A stretch of DNA of 64,000 bases from NCBI GenBank assembly GCA_002067315.1, contig MVRA01000044.1:1-64000 (forward strand), read 5' to 3'. Shown here in pieces: positions 48,034-57,123 of the stretch. The stretch is from Methanocella sp. PtaU1.Bin125. Lineage in GTDB: Archaea; Halobacteriota; Methanocellia; Methanocellales; Methanocellaceae. Both the position numbers and the translations under genes were made by a program. The notes beneath the pieces were generated by a model. The model worked only from the letters and a program-made list of their open reading frames with translations. It made no database searches and had not been told where the DNA came from. How positions within the stretch are numbered: position 1 is the stretch's first letter; every line of letters begins with the position of its first letter.

Positions 48034-48444
48034 TCAGGCCGTCGCCTCGCCGGTCCTCGCCGGACGCTTCAGCCCCTTGATCATCTCGGAAAGCGTCACG
48101 GTCGTGATGTACTTGTGAAGCTGGAGAAACCCGCCGATGCGGTCGAACGCCTTTACCTTGCCCTGGATGGACTTCTGTGTCGCGTCGTCGGGCACCACGA
48201 AGATCAGGTGGTCGCAGTCCGACCACAGCGAGCACATGGCGTTTTCCGTGATCAGGTCGGGCGCCACGTCGCCGCTGAACGGAATGATCTGCACGGCGAA
48301 CTTCATCTCCGGCAGGTTCGGATGTTCCTGCCGGGACCATACCTGGGCGATGTTGCCAACCCCGAGGTTCACGTTGTGCTCAATCTTGTAGCCCAGCGTG
48401 CTGCCCACGTCCTCACAGGCCGCGTCCATGCTTGGAAAGTCCAT
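48034..48444 (-). CDS. Hypothetical protein, 136 residues
   Basis: I recognise no family. The protein reads MDFPSMDAACEDVGSTLGYK, then VWSRQEHPNLPEMKFAVQII and DCDHLIFVVPDDATQKSIQG. A restriction-endonuclease-like or PD-(D/E)xK-type alpha/beta core is conceivable, since a predicted strand-rich centre with H, E and K residues is followed by LIFVVPD, but no catalytic set is certain. It precedes the phosphoribosyltransferase gene by 19 bases and probably shares its transcript. Confidence 0.65.
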   Translation of the reverse strand: MDFPSMDAACEDVGSTLGYKIEHNVNLGVGNIAQVWSRQEHPNLPEMKFAVQIIPFSGDVAPDLITENAMCSLWSDCDHLIFVVPDDATQKSIQGKVKAFDRIGGFLQLHKYITTVTLSEMIKGLKRPARTGEATA

Positions 48445-48634
48445 GACTCACTCTACCTCCGGCTATTCCTCTTCGATGTCCCGTAAATAGAAATACGGAC
48501 GCATTGAAAAAGAACTTGCCAAATGAAGTAGCGGGAAGACGGTGGACGGCGGCGCCTGCGTACAGCCGATGGCCGCGGTTTATTTTGATGAGTATTAATA
48601 CCCCGCGGCAACAATCAATAATGGAGTGAAATGC

Positions 48635-49012
48635 ATGGCAGGCGTGGGCAGGAGGTCCGATTTCGGAAAGCCCGACTATGACACGAACGCGGATGTGGAG
48701 AACCGTCTGGATACGACCGATCCGCTGATCGACCTGGCTCTGCCTTACGAGGGGAAGATCAAAGCCCTGATGGACCGGGGCATGACGCGAGAGCAGGCCG
48801 AGGACTGGGTCGACCACGCGATGCAGGATGCCCGGGAGCGGGAGTTCCGCAAGAGAGAAATGCTCGAGGAGCAGACGCGGTTCCGAAAAGAGATCGGCGA
48901 CCTGAAGCACTGTACGGCCGTCGACGAGAGCTGCATCCCGACCGGGCCGGAAGACGAGCCCGAGAAGGCCCGGCATATCAGCGAGAGACATGGGCCGCTG
49001 CCGGAAAAATGA
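48635..49012 (+). CDS. Hypothetical helical protein, 125 residues
   Basis: The protein starts MAGVGRRSDFGKPDYDTNAD and has a charged helical centre (EGKIKALMDRGMTREQAEDW then REREFRKREMLEEQTRFRKE) and a polar tail. I recognise no family. The start at 48635 is chosen because GGAG lies eight bases upstream; an in-frame GTG at 48626 lies too close to it. Confidence 0.6.
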   Translation: MAGVGRRSDFGKPDYDTNADVENRLDTTDPLIDLALPYEGKIKALMDRGMTREQAEDWVDHAMQDAREREFRKREMLEEQTRFRKEIGDLKHCTAVDESCIPTGPEDEPEKARHISERHGPLPEK

Positions 49013-49082
49013 TTATTTTACTCGACGAAAGTCTGTGAGAGAGGGATTGCTGTCTATCCATGGCCTTGTATCGGTACACGGA

Positions 49083-49229
49083 GCGCGGTTAAAGGCCGCA
49101 GAGACCGCAGAGGAGCGTGCATAGCACGCTGCAGGGCGCAGAGATCGCAGCAACTTATTAGTTTAACGCTATCCGATATCTAAAAAGTAACCGCGCTTTC
49201 TGCGCCCCGCTGCGGTCTCTGCGGCCTTT
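49083..49229. repeat. Inverted repeat of the CGCAGAG type
   Basis: AAAGGCCGCAGAGACCGCAG (49091-49110) is perfectly complementary to 49210-49229, and GCGCGGTT (49083-49090) to 49189-49196. Between lies a small hairpin AGCGTGC-ATA-GCACGCT (49114-49130). Words of this kind recur in intergenic hairpins of many unrelated genomes. The gap 49013-49288 has no gene. Confidence 0.85.
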
Positions 49230-49288
49230 TACTGTGCTGCCGTTCGTTACGCATTTTTAGACAACAATATAGTCCACTTCTTCATGTC

Positions 49289-49960
49289 TCAGGGCTTTAG
49301 CATTTCCAGGAAAAACTTGATGTGCGCGGTGCCCTCGTCCCGGGTCCGGGACTGCAGCTTTTCGGCCTCGTCGTCGCTGAAGAGCAGCAGGTACCGCAGG
49401 TACGTGTAGACGTGGAACGCGTGATACTCCCGGGCCAGGACGACAGGATCCGTGCGACGGATCATCCCCCGGTCCATCATCGCGCGAAAGGCCTTTTCCC
49501 AGAAGCGGGCCGGCTTCTCCAGCATCTCCCGCTCGAAGAAGCTGCGGATCATCGCGTTGCGGTAGACCTCCATGGCGATCATGCGCCACACCTTCCGCAG
49601 CCGGGGCGCCTGCAGCCGGTCCTCGAACTGCCTGTCCGCCGCGGCCATGAGCCCCGCGGGGCCGAGGGTGCCCAGGTAGGTCTCGATGAGCGCGGTCTCG
49701 TCTTTCGTCCCCGCCTTCGCCAGCTCAGTGATGAAAAACGAGAGGATATTCTGCAATATTTCGTCTTTACCTTTGAAGTGACTGTAAATCGAGCTTTTCC
49801 TGATGCCGACCGCGGCCGCGATGTCCTGCATGGACACCGCTTCGTAGCCTTTCTTTGAGAAGAGGTCGATGGCTGTATCAAGAATTTTTTGCCTGGTGCC
49901 CGGCTGATCGACACCCCGGACCGCGAGAGCGGGGGGTGACTCGCCGCTATCTGCACTCAA
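49289..49960 (-). CDS. TetR-family transcriptional regulator
   Basis: The 223-residue protein has a TetR N-terminal DNA-binding domain (TRQKILDTAIDLFSKKGYEA, VSMQDIAAAVGIRKSSIYSH, FKGKDEIL) and a helical ligand domain (about 75-223) with no recognisable ligand signature. Two matching operators lie directly upstream and around its TATA box, so autorepression is likely. No second gene is divergent nearby, so other targets are elsewhere. Confidence 0.92.
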   Translation of the reverse strand: MSADSGESPPALAVRGVDQPGTRQKILDTAIDLFSKKGYEAVSMQDIAAAVGIRKSSIYSHFKGKDEILQNILSFFITELAKAGTKDETALIETYLGTLGPAGLMAAADRQFEDRLQAPRLRKVWRMIAMEVYRNAMIRSFFEREMLEKPARFWEKAFRAMMDRGMIRRTDPVVLAREYHAFHVYTYLRYLLLFSDDEAEKLQSRTRDEGTAHIKFFLEMLKP

Positions 49961-49978
49961 AATAGACCATCCACCTTA

Positions 49979-50047
49979 CTACCGAACGGTAGGTAGTCAA
50001 AACATATAAGCTTTTTGCCTGACATCCTGCTTCCGACCGTTCGGTAG
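49979..50047 (-). promoter_or_regulatory. TetR promoter with two matching operators
   Basis: CTACCGAACGGTAG (49979-49992) and ACCGTTCGGTAG (50036-50047) share the ACCGnnCGGT dyad. The TATA-like element CTTATATG (minus, about 50002-50009) lies between them. The first site covers the expected transcription start. Confidence 0.7.
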
Positions 50048-50214
50048 TTTACCTGAATAATAATATAGAAAGATGCCTGAAGACGATAAAAACTGGCAGA
50101 CAGGCGCTAACGCACGCATGATTGACATGCATATCGATCGGCCCGGGGTCAGATAGCCGGTATCTGATGTTGATGGCGTTACCGTCTATCTGGTGCCGAC
50201 CTGTATGGTCTTGC

Positions 50215-51312
50215 TTAAAAATCGATGATCTCGACGGTCCGGTACTGGGTGAGGTTACGGACGTACCGGGAGAACTGCACGCCGATGAAGCTGACGACGA
50301 TCGCGGCCGCGATCCCGATACCCAGGCTTTTCACCGCTTCCGGCATCCGGCCCTGCATTTCCAGTATGTAGCTGGTGCCGCCCCAGACCAGCGTGCCCAT
50401 GGCGATCAGGAAGAACGGGGTGGCCAGGTACTTGTACAGCGCTTCGCTCTCCTCCGAGTAGGCGTCGACGATCCAGCCGATGACGATCGCCAGCAGCGCC
50501 GCGACAAACCACCAGATGGCCGAGTTGAAGAAAACTGCGCCGAGCGTGATGATGCCCGGCTGGGAGATCGCGTTGACCACGATGTCCAGCACAGCGAGGG
50601 AACCGCGCACGAAGGCCATGATGATCAGGATGAGCGAGATCAGGTAGGTGACGAAGGTCAGTTTCGCCTCCTGGAAGGACTTGCGCAGGTTGAAGATGAA
50701 CGTCTCGAGCAGGCTGTCCAGGCTCAGCCCTTTGTAAAGCAGGTAAGAGCCGATCAGCGTGGCGATGGCCACGGGCGCGGCGTTGGCGTTGCCCAGCAGC
50801 GTCGAGGCCGCGTATACGAGAAACGTAACGCCCAGCGGAATGAAGATGACACGGGCTACCTTGGGGTCGTTGATCAGTTCCTTGATAATGTAATATGTGC
50901 TCTCGAGGTTCTGTGCCTGCTTGACTACGACGCGCTTCACCGACTCTATCCGGACCCTCGACTGGAGAATCGGCATGACGGACTCGTCCTCGGCGCCGTC
51001 ACTGACCAGGATCGCCCGCTCGGTCGGGTACTTGAGCAGGATGTCGTCGAGCTGCTGGGCGACGGCACGGTCTGACTTCAGGCCGAGGTCGCGGTGGCCG
51101 GCGATGCATACGACTTCCACATCCATGCCCTCGGAGCGGAGCTCGTCGTAGGCGTTGATGCCGCCATAGATAGTGTTGACGTCCGAGTCTTCCGGATCGG
51201 CTGCGCCCAGCCGGGCCGCGGCGTCCAGGCACGCTTCCCGGCCGATGACCGGGCTTTTGACGCCTGCCTTGACCCCGATATCGTCGTCTTTGTCGATACA
51301 GATGATGAGCAT
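50215..51312 (-). CDS. DUF373 archaeal membrane protein
   Basis: The 365-residue protein matches the DUF373 family of archaea. The cytoplasmic N-terminal half starts MLIICIDKDDDIGVKAGVKS and includes AARLGAADPEDSDVNTIYGG and GAEDESVMPILQSRVRIES. The C-terminal half has about seven membrane segments. Function is not known. The ATG at 51312 is chosen by family resemblance and by a TATA box at 51386-51397 (minus). Confidence 0.88.
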   Translation of the reverse strand: MLIICIDKDDDIGVKAGVKSPVIGREACLDAAARLGAADPEDSDVNTIYGGINAYDELRSEGMDVEVVCIAGHRDLGLKSDRAVAQQLDDILLKYPTERAILVSDGAEDESVMPILQSRVRIESVKRVVVKQAQNLESTYYIIKELINDPKVARVIFIPLGVTFLVYAASTLLGNANAAPVAIATLIGSYLLYKGLSLDSLLETFIFNLRKSFQEAKLTFVTYLISLILIIMAFVRGSLAVLDIVVNAISQPGIITLGAVFFNSAIWWFVAALLAIVIGWIVDAYSEESEALYKYLATPFFLIAMGTLVWGGTSYILEMQGRMPEAVKSLGIGIAAAIVVSFIGVQFSRYVRNLTQYRTVEIIDF

Positions 51313-51385
51313 GTCCACGATGGTAACCCCGATGGCGGAATAAGGCGAACAAACGATTATTGCCGGTATCATCATAGCTTTGGTT

Positions 51386-51397
51386 CATTATAAATTT
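51386..51397 (-). promoter_or_regulatory. TATA box of DUF373 gene
   Basis: On the minus strand AAATTTATAATG lies about 75-85 bases before the chosen start, predicting a leader near 50 bases. Confidence 0.45.
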
Positions 51398-51579
51398 TCT
51401 CTCGGGTGCAAGCGCGACCGGCTCGCCCGGCCGGTCGCGTAAGCCTGTTATCCATGCCACTTATGCCTGACCGCCGGTACATTAATAGCAAGCTTTATCG
51501 TAACAGGGACGAACAGTGATCTATTTAAAAATAACCGGTGCCTGCCTGTGCAAATGCACGTGCACCAGCCTGTGATCTG

Positions 51580-52638
51580 ATGACCACGAAAGCGATCTAT
51601 GCCCTCAGGACGATGCCCGTCGTCATTTTTATCATGCTGTCTTTAGCGCTCGCCACGGCCATTCCGGCTGCCGCCGAGACAGTCACGCCGTCGACCACTA
51701 TCTCGCTCTCCGGCACACAGGGAAGTGCGGACTGGTTCAAGTCGGACGTGACCGTGTCATTTAGTGCCACGGACGTGAGTAATACCGGAATCAACAGGAC
51801 CGAATACAGCTTCAACGGCAGTGTCTGGACCCGGTATACCGGCCCGTTCAACATCACGAAAGAGGGCATGACCGGCATCTATTACCGTTCGATCGACAAT
51901 GCCAGCGGCGTCGAGCCGACGAAACTGAAGGTCGTCAGCATCGACCGTTTGCCACCGGCCATCAACTACACGCTGTCGCCTTCGCCCAACGCCAACCGCT
52001 GGTCGAACCAGAGCATGCTGCTGCATTTCGAAATGAGCGACAGCAACTCGGGCCTGGCCGAGCGCACGGCCGATATCACCCTGACCAACGAGGGCACGTA
52101 TTCTTCGCTTACCGGTATTGCGACCGACGTGGCCGGCAATTCCGCTGGCCTTACGGTCCCGACGTTCTACATAGACAAGACGACGCCGGTCGTGTACAAT
52201 CTCACAGTCCCCGAAAGCACCTACATCAACACGTACATATCCGCCAGCGCCGGGGTCGTCGAGGAAAACCCGGACCGGATCGAGATGTACTGGGGGGACG
52301 GTACGTATACGCAGCCATCGATCGCCGATAATGTCGTGAGAAGCATGCATGCCTATCAGTATGCTGGTCAGTATACCGTCACCCTAACCGTGGTCGATAA
52401 GGCGGGCAACGTCGCCAGGTCATCGGCCGGCCTGACCGTCAGCATCCCGTCAAATCCCGGGACGCCCACCCCCGGGGCGACGCCGGAGCCCGCGAACACG
52501 CCGACACCCGCCCCGGAACCACCGACACCGACACCGACAGCGACACCGAAGCCTGCCCCCGGGCCGGCCCTGCCGCTGGCAGGGCTGGGTATGCTCGCCG
52601 GGGCCATGTTATGCCTGCTGGCCAGAAAGAAAGAATGA
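51580..52638 (+). CDS. Exported surface protein with Ig-like and PKD domains
   Basis: The 352-residue protein has a signal peptide (VVIFIMLSLALATAIPAAA). Residues 35-200 are Ig-like repeats of the OmpL47 type (TEYSFNGSVWTRYTGPFNIT, IYYRSIDNAS). Residues about 210-290 are a PKD domain (IEMYWGDGTYTQP, HAYQYAGQYTVTLTVVDKAG). A Pro/Thr-rich spacer leads to a C-terminal membrane helix and basic tail (GLGMLAGAMLCLLARKKE). Several glycosylation sequons are present. It is probably anchored to the envelope. Confidence 0.82.
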   Translation: MTTKAIYALRTMPVVIFIMLSLALATAIPAAAETVTPSTTISLSGTQGSADWFKSDVTVSFSATDVSNTGINRTEYSFNGSVWTRYTGPFNITKEGMTGIYYRSIDNASGVEPTKLKVVSIDRLPPAINYTLSPSPNANRWSNQSMLLHFEMSDSNSGLAERTADITLTNEGTYSSLTGIATDVAGNSAGLTVPTFYIDKTTPVVYNLTVPESTYINTYISASAGVVEENPDRIEMYWGDGTYTQPSIADNVVRSMHAYQYAGQYTVTLTVVDKAGNVARSSAGLTVSIPSNPGTPTPGATPEPANTPTPAPEPPTPTPTATPKPAPGPALPLAGLGMLAGAMLCLLARKKE

Positions 52639-52772
52639 GGCTATAAGCCGTTTTACTTTTTTAATCCTTGCAGGGAGCGATACTGCATTTTAAAAATTCA
52701 GGCCGATAGCCAGAGCTATAGTTGTAAAGAATAAAGAATGACTGAGTTCCCTTGCGGGAACCTTAGAGTATT

Positions 52773-53633
52773 TTACAAGAATCCCGAGCGCTGTAGCAGC
52801 AGCAGGTCTTCGGTGTTCAGCTTTTCGCCAGCCTTGAACTGGGCGAACACGTCCTCTGCCTGCTTCTTGTACTCGACTTTGTCCTTGGTTTCCTTCTCGG
52901 CCTTCGTCTTCTTCTTCAGACCCACGATGACCTTGTCGAAGTCCCGGACTTCCTTCTGCAGCTTCAGGAACTGTTTGTGGTACTCGTCGGCGGTTTCCTG
53001 GGCCTTGACGAATTCCTTGTGCTGGGCGTCAGCCTCGGCACGGGTCTTGTCAGCCTCACGGAAGCACTCGATCATCTTGTCGTGGTACTCCTGCGCCAGG
53101 TCGGCGTTTTCCTTGACCTTCTTGTGGAATTCGGACGCCTGGTCCCGGAGGCTCTGTGCCTCTCCGAGGAAGCCCTTGAGCTCCTGGTTCTGCTCGAGCT
53201 GCTCTTTCTTCTTCTTGAACTCTTCCTTGAGCTCAGAGATCTTGTCGACGAGGGCCCGTTCCTTCTCGGTCGTGAGCACTTCGGTCTGCTGCTTGAACTC
53301 GAGGTGGTCCATCTCCTTCCTCAGCTCATTCAGCGAGCGCCCGCTGCTGGTCGCGTCCTTCTTCCGGAGCACGTCGACCCGCGAATAGACCTCGTTGGCC
53401 TTCTCGTTCAGCTCGTTCCGCTTTTCCTTGTTCGCGCTTACCTGTCCGTTAAACTCATCTCGCTTTACGCGGTATTCCTGAGCTTTCTCTATAAGCTCCT
53501 TCGTCTTCTTATTGAGTTCATCCCTCCTCTTTGAGAATGAGCTGGCCTTGGAGTTCCACTCGTTGCGGTTGGCCTTTAACTCCTCAGCCTCTTTAAGAAA
53601 CTTCGTCTTTTTTTCTTGCAGTTCTTTTAGCAT
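52773..53633 (-). CDS. Coiled-coil protein co-encoded with serB
   Basis: The 286-residue protein is nearly all charged coiled coil (KELQEKKTKFLKEAEELKAN to about residue 230) with a short helical end (KKQAEDVFAQFKAGEKLNTE, DLLLLQRSGFL). A similar coiled-coil protein next to serB is common in methanogens. Its start overlaps the serB stop by 41 bases, so they are co-translated. It may scaffold a complex. Function not known. Confidence 0.8.
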   Translation of the reverse strand: MLKELQEKKTKFLKEAEELKANRNEWNSKASSFSKRRDELNKKTKELIEKAQEYRVKRDEFNGQVSANKEKRNELNEKANEVYSRVDVLRKKDATSSGRSLNELRKEMDHLEFKQQTEVLTTEKERALVDKISELKEEFKKKKEQLEQNQELKGFLGEAQSLRDQASEFHKKVKENADLAQEYHDKMIECFREADKTRAEADAQHKEFVKAQETADEYHKQFLKLQKEVRDFDKVIVGLKKKTKAEKETKDKVEYKKQAEDVFAQFKAGEKLNTEDLLLLQRSGFL

Positions 53634-54384
53634 GTAACGTGTCTTCCTCCTGTTTCACTATAGGAATCGCCGACTCCGCCGGAATCTCAGACTCCAGGCG
53701 TTTGATAATAGGTATCAGGGATTCCAGATTTTTATCGCCCACGACCACATCGGCGGCGTCCCGCACGACCTGCTTGGCGTTGAAGGCAATGAACGTGCCC
53801 ACAATCCCGCACCAGCAGAGATCGTTAGATCCGTCGCCAACAGCGATGCACTGTCGCGGACTGATATTTTCCAGTTTGCAAATTTCCTCAAGAACCTCCT
53901 TCTTCGAGTTTTGCTTCGTCAAGGGCCCCCGGACCTCGCCGGTCACCCTGCCGTCCTGGATCACAAGCTCGTTCGCGTAGACGTAGTCCATGCCGAGCAT
54001 GGCGCCAACGCGGCTTGCGATGATTGTGAAGCCCCCCGAGACCATGGCCGTGCGATAGCCGCACGCCTTGAGCTCGCGCATCAGTTTTTTAGCGCCCGGC
54101 ATCAGAGGGACGTTTTCGGCGACGCGTTTCGCGTCCTCCTCCGACAGCCCTTCGAGCAGTTTCACTCGCAGCTTCAACGCGCGCTCGAAGTCCAGCTCGC
54201 CGTTCATCGCGCGGCGGGTAACCTCGGCCACGTATTCGCCCACGCCTCTCGCGCGGGCCATTTCGATGATGCCCTCGCAGTCGATGACTGTCGAGTCCAT
54301 GTCGAAAATGATCAGCCCTGGGCGGCTACAGGGAGCCTCATCTGTCCCGCCCGAGTAAAAACTCATAGGCACCTTCGCCATCAA
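53593..54384 (-). CDS. serB: Phosphoserine phosphatase
   Basis: The 263-residue protein is a HAD phosphatase of the SerB type. Motif I is IIFDMDSTVIDCEG, the cap carries GVGEYVAEVTRRAMNGELDF, motif II is MVSGGFT, motif III includes the lysine in PLTKQNSKK, and motif IV is AVGDGSNDL. The last step of serine synthesis is expected. About 35 residues beyond the fold (SAIPIVKQEEDTLHAKRT) form a charged tail. It overlaps glyA upstream and the coiled-coil gene downstream. The true start may be the later ATG at 54366. Confidence 0.92.
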   Translation of the reverse strand: MMAKVPMSFYSGGTDEAPCSRPGLIIFDMDSTVIDCEGIIEMARARGVGEYVAEVTRRAMNGELDFERALKLRVKLLEGLSEEDAKRVAENVPLMPGAKKLMRELKACGYRTAMVSGGFTIIASRVGAMLGMDYVYANELVIQDGRVTGEVRGPLTKQNSKKEVLEEICKLENISPRQCIAVGDGSNDLCWCGIVGTFIAFNAKQVVRDAADVVVGDKNLESLIPIIKRLESEIPAESAIPIVKQEEDTLHAKRTARKKDEVS

Positions 54385-55615
54385 AGCAGTATTGCACTGT
54401 TTGATACTGACTCTTTAACTGTACGACATCCTTTTTAACCTTTTCGGGTTTCTCTTTGTCGATGGCGACGCGCTTGATGAGTTTTGCGACCTCGCGCATC
54501 TCGCGCTCCTTCATGCCGATGCGGGTCAGTTCCTGGGTGCCGAGCCGCAGCCCCGAGGGGTCGTCGGTCCCGTTCACGTGGTCCCACGGGAACAGGTTCT
54601 TGTTGGTGATGATGTTCGCCTGCTCCAGCTTCTTAGCGAGCACGCTGCCGCCGCCGATCTTCGAGACGTCGACCGCGATCTGATGAGATTTCGTGTAGCC
54701 CTGGTCCTTGCAGAGCACGTTGAAGCCCAGCTCGTCCATGTACGCGCCGAGCGCCTGCGAGTTCTTCACGATCTGCCGGGCGTAGGCCTTGCCGTACTTC
54801 TTCATCTCCGCGAGGGTGATGGCCAGCCCGGCCTTGTGGTGCAGGTGGAAGTTGCTGACGGTGCCCGGGAACACGGCCTCGTCGATGAGGTCGGCATACT
54901 TCTTCTGGCACATGATGATGCCGCCCTGCGGCCCGGGGAAGGTCTTGTGGGTGCTGCCGGTCAGGACGTCCACGCCTTCCCGCAGCGGGTCCTGGAACTC
55001 GCCGCCGGCGATGAGGCCAAGCACGTGAGCGCCGTCGTAGATAATCGATGCGCCCACCTCGTCGCAGACCTCCCGCGCCTCCTTCACCGGGTGCGGGAAG
55101 AGGAACAGGCTGGCGCCGAACATGACGACCTTCGGCTTGACCTTGCGGATGTTCTTGATCATCAGGTCGGTGTCGATGTTCATGGTAGCATTATCGAAGG
55201 GATGAGTATAAACTTTAAGGCCTCTAATGCCGGCGGCCGAAAACTTCGCATGGCTGATGTGGCCGCCGCTCGGCACGGCGAGCGCGACGAGCTTATCGCC
55301 CGGGTCCGCGAGCGCGAAAAACGCGGCGATGTTACAGTTGACGCCCGAGATCGGCTGCACGTTCACGTGCGGCGCCTTGAAGAGGTCTTTCGCCAGCTCC
55401 ACGGCCTTGCCCTCGATCACGTCCACGAAGCTACAGCCCTGGTAAAACCGGTGGCCGACCTGGCCCTCCGCGTACCGGTGCCCCAGGTCCGACGACAGGA
55501 CCTGCCGGACCAGCGGGCTGGTCACGTTCTCGCTCGCGATCATCGGCAGGGAATGTTTAAAAAGCTCCTGACTCCCCTCGACAGCCTCAACTATCTTTTT
55601 AACATCCGCGTTCAC
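54338..55615 (-). CDS. glyA: Serine hydroxymethyltransferase
   Basis: The 425-residue protein is a PLP enzyme that interconverts serine and glycine with a pterin cofactor, tetrahydrosarcinapterin in methanogens of this type. Visible motifs are PMIASENVTSPLVRQVLSSD, RYAEGQVGHRFYQG, SGVNCNIAAFFALADPGDK, the PLP-lysine segment VLTGSTHKTFPGPQGG and GTQELTRIGM. The start is a GTG at 55615, placed after a good GAGGT; the longer frame to 55654 lacks it. It leads the glyA-serB-coiled-coil operon. Confidence 0.94.
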   Translation of the reverse strand: MNADVKKIVEAVEGSQELFKHSLPMIASENVTSPLVRQVLSSDLGHRYAEGQVGHRFYQGCSFVDVIEGKAVELAKDLFKAPHVNVQPISGVNCNIAAFFALADPGDKLVALAVPSGGHISHAKFSAAGIRGLKVYTHPFDNATMNIDTDLMIKNIRKVKPKVVMFGASLFLFPHPVKEAREVCDEVGASIIYDGAHVLGLIAGGEFQDPLREGVDVLTGSTHKTFPGPQGGIIMCQKKYADLIDEAVFPGTVSNFHLHHKAGLAITLAEMKKYGKAYARQIVKNSQALGAYMDELGFNVLCKDQGYTKSHQIAVDVSKIGGGSVLAKKLEQANIITNKNLFPWDHVNGTDDPSGLRLGTQELTRIGMKEREMREVAKLIKRVAIDKEKPEKVKKDVVQLKSQYQTVQYCFDGEGAYEFLLGRDR

Positions 55616-55889
55616 AGCAATACCTCGCTTATGAGATATGCTAAACGTTATCAATCATATAAAGGTTTTCCAGAGTATGGCGCCCTGTAGATGCGAGACG
55701 GGCGGGCAAAGAAAGGGACACTTTCGTGTCGGTCTCGCGCGCGGGCCGCTGACCTGCCAGAGATAGCGCACCTCTAATACAACCGGGCTATTCTAGTGAG
55801 GCCATGATCGAAGGGCATGCGGGTGCTCTCATCCTCAATGAGTCGCAGCGCCTGCGCGTCGTGACCGATACGAAGGAGTTCCTTTCTAA

Positions 55890-56112
55890 AGAGTCGGCGA
55901 ATGACCGGAGTCTTGGCAGGTAGAGATGATAAAAAAGGATGACTTCCCTCTCATCTTATCTTCAATCCGTACAGCGCTGCGCGCCAGGGGCGGGTAGTAC
56001 GATTGGCCCGCCGAAGGCGGCAAACGACGCATCCCGGCGCGCAAGGGTCATATGCCCGGCCGGAGAATGCGCACGCGCGCGAGCGGCAGCCGCAATCACT
56101 GAAATGTCCGAC
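55890..56112. repeat. Dispersed intergenic repeat R1, copy B
   Basis: It shares long blocks with copy A at 23672-24016, in the same order: AGGTAGAGAT, AAAAAAGGATGA, GGCGGGTAGTACGA, TGGCCCGCCGAAGGCGGCAA, ACGCGCGCGAGCGGC and CAGCCGCAAT. The 730-base gap 55655-56377 has no credible gene. Confidence 0.75.
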
Positions 56113-56406
56113 TTTTTACAGGAGCCGCAAGGCGTCCCTTGATAACGATAGGGCGGGCATCGCTGGTTTCCCGCCGGAAGCGGTATACTACGATACCAGC
56201 GGGCTGGCATAACATCGCCGGCCCGGCCTTTTCTGACCGGCCTTTTCTATTATATTACTGTACATTTGGCAAATATACCTGCAATTTAACACATAAAAAA
56301 GGCAACAGCCGCCCGCGATGCAGGCATCAGTCACTCCTGATGCAAACGCTTATAAATCTGTACTTACATTTCTGTAATTAGAATAAATTATAGAATACCG
56401 GGGGGT

Positions 56407-56964
56407 ATGTCTACGTACGCACGGGCCAGCAACTTTATCCGCTATTTGAAGATCGCGGCGATCGTCGTAGTGCTCGCCGTGCTGGTCGTGAGCGTCGAGG
56501 CCCAGACATACCAGGGCCGGATGATTCACGAAGGCTCGCTCCCGGTTATTTACGGCGACGACGCCTTCAAGGCCAACGTCCTGCATGCGATGGACTACCT
56601 CGCCACTAATTATCCTGCGGACTACGAGAACGTCGTCTTCTGGCTGGCCGAGATCCGGCCGACCGACACCTACACCCGGGTGAACAGCGCGGGCGTCTGC
56701 CACCTCAACGCCGACGACTATACCGCGTCCTACCTTTGGCTGGCCAGCGTCCTCATCCACGAGGCCCAGCACGTGAACGACGACGCCATCTACTTCGTGG
56801 ACAACCCGTACACGGCGGAAGAGTGCGAGCACCGGGCGCTGAACGTCCAGGCCGCATACCTCGAAGACGTCAACGGCTGGACCGGAGAACAGGCCGACGC
56901 GTGGGTCGACGGGTGGATGGCGAAGCGGTACTGGGAGACCATCCCGGAGAAATACGGCGCATAA
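56407..56964 (+). CDS. Exported zincin-like protein with HEXXH motif
   Basis: The 185-residue protein has an N-terminal signal or anchor (YLKIAAIVVVLAVLVVSVEA) and one domain that contains LASVLIHEAQHVNDDAIYF, that is a HEAQH zinc-protease motif, followed about 25 residues later by TAEECEHRALNVQAAYL, where a glutamate could complete a zinc site. I recognise no named peptidase family. It would act outside the membrane. A TATA-like AATAAATTATAG lies at 56383-56393. Confidence 0.7.
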   Translation: MSTYARASNFIRYLKIAAIVVVLAVLVVSVEAQTYQGRMIHEGSLPVIYGDDAFKANVLHAMDYLATNYPADYENVVFWLAEIRPTDTYTRVNSAGVCHLNADDYTASYLWLASVLIHEAQHVNDDAIYFVDNPYTAEECEHRALNVQAAYLEDVNGWTGEQADAWVDGWMAKRYWETIPEKYGA

Positions 56965-57123
56965 AACCGGTGTGGCCCGATTACATAGCCACCGATCATT
57001 ACTCGATATCCGGATCTATTTTAAGCTACTTTTACCATCCATCAGCCTGTGATGACCAACCCGAGACATACGAATATAAGCTATCCGGCTATCGTTATAT
57101 ACTGTTAAGCCCACTTATAGTCG

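Noticed and set aside
55939-56212. Small frames inside repeat R1 copies
   Set aside because: The frames are not kept between copies A, B and C, so the conserved signal is at the DNA or RNA level.
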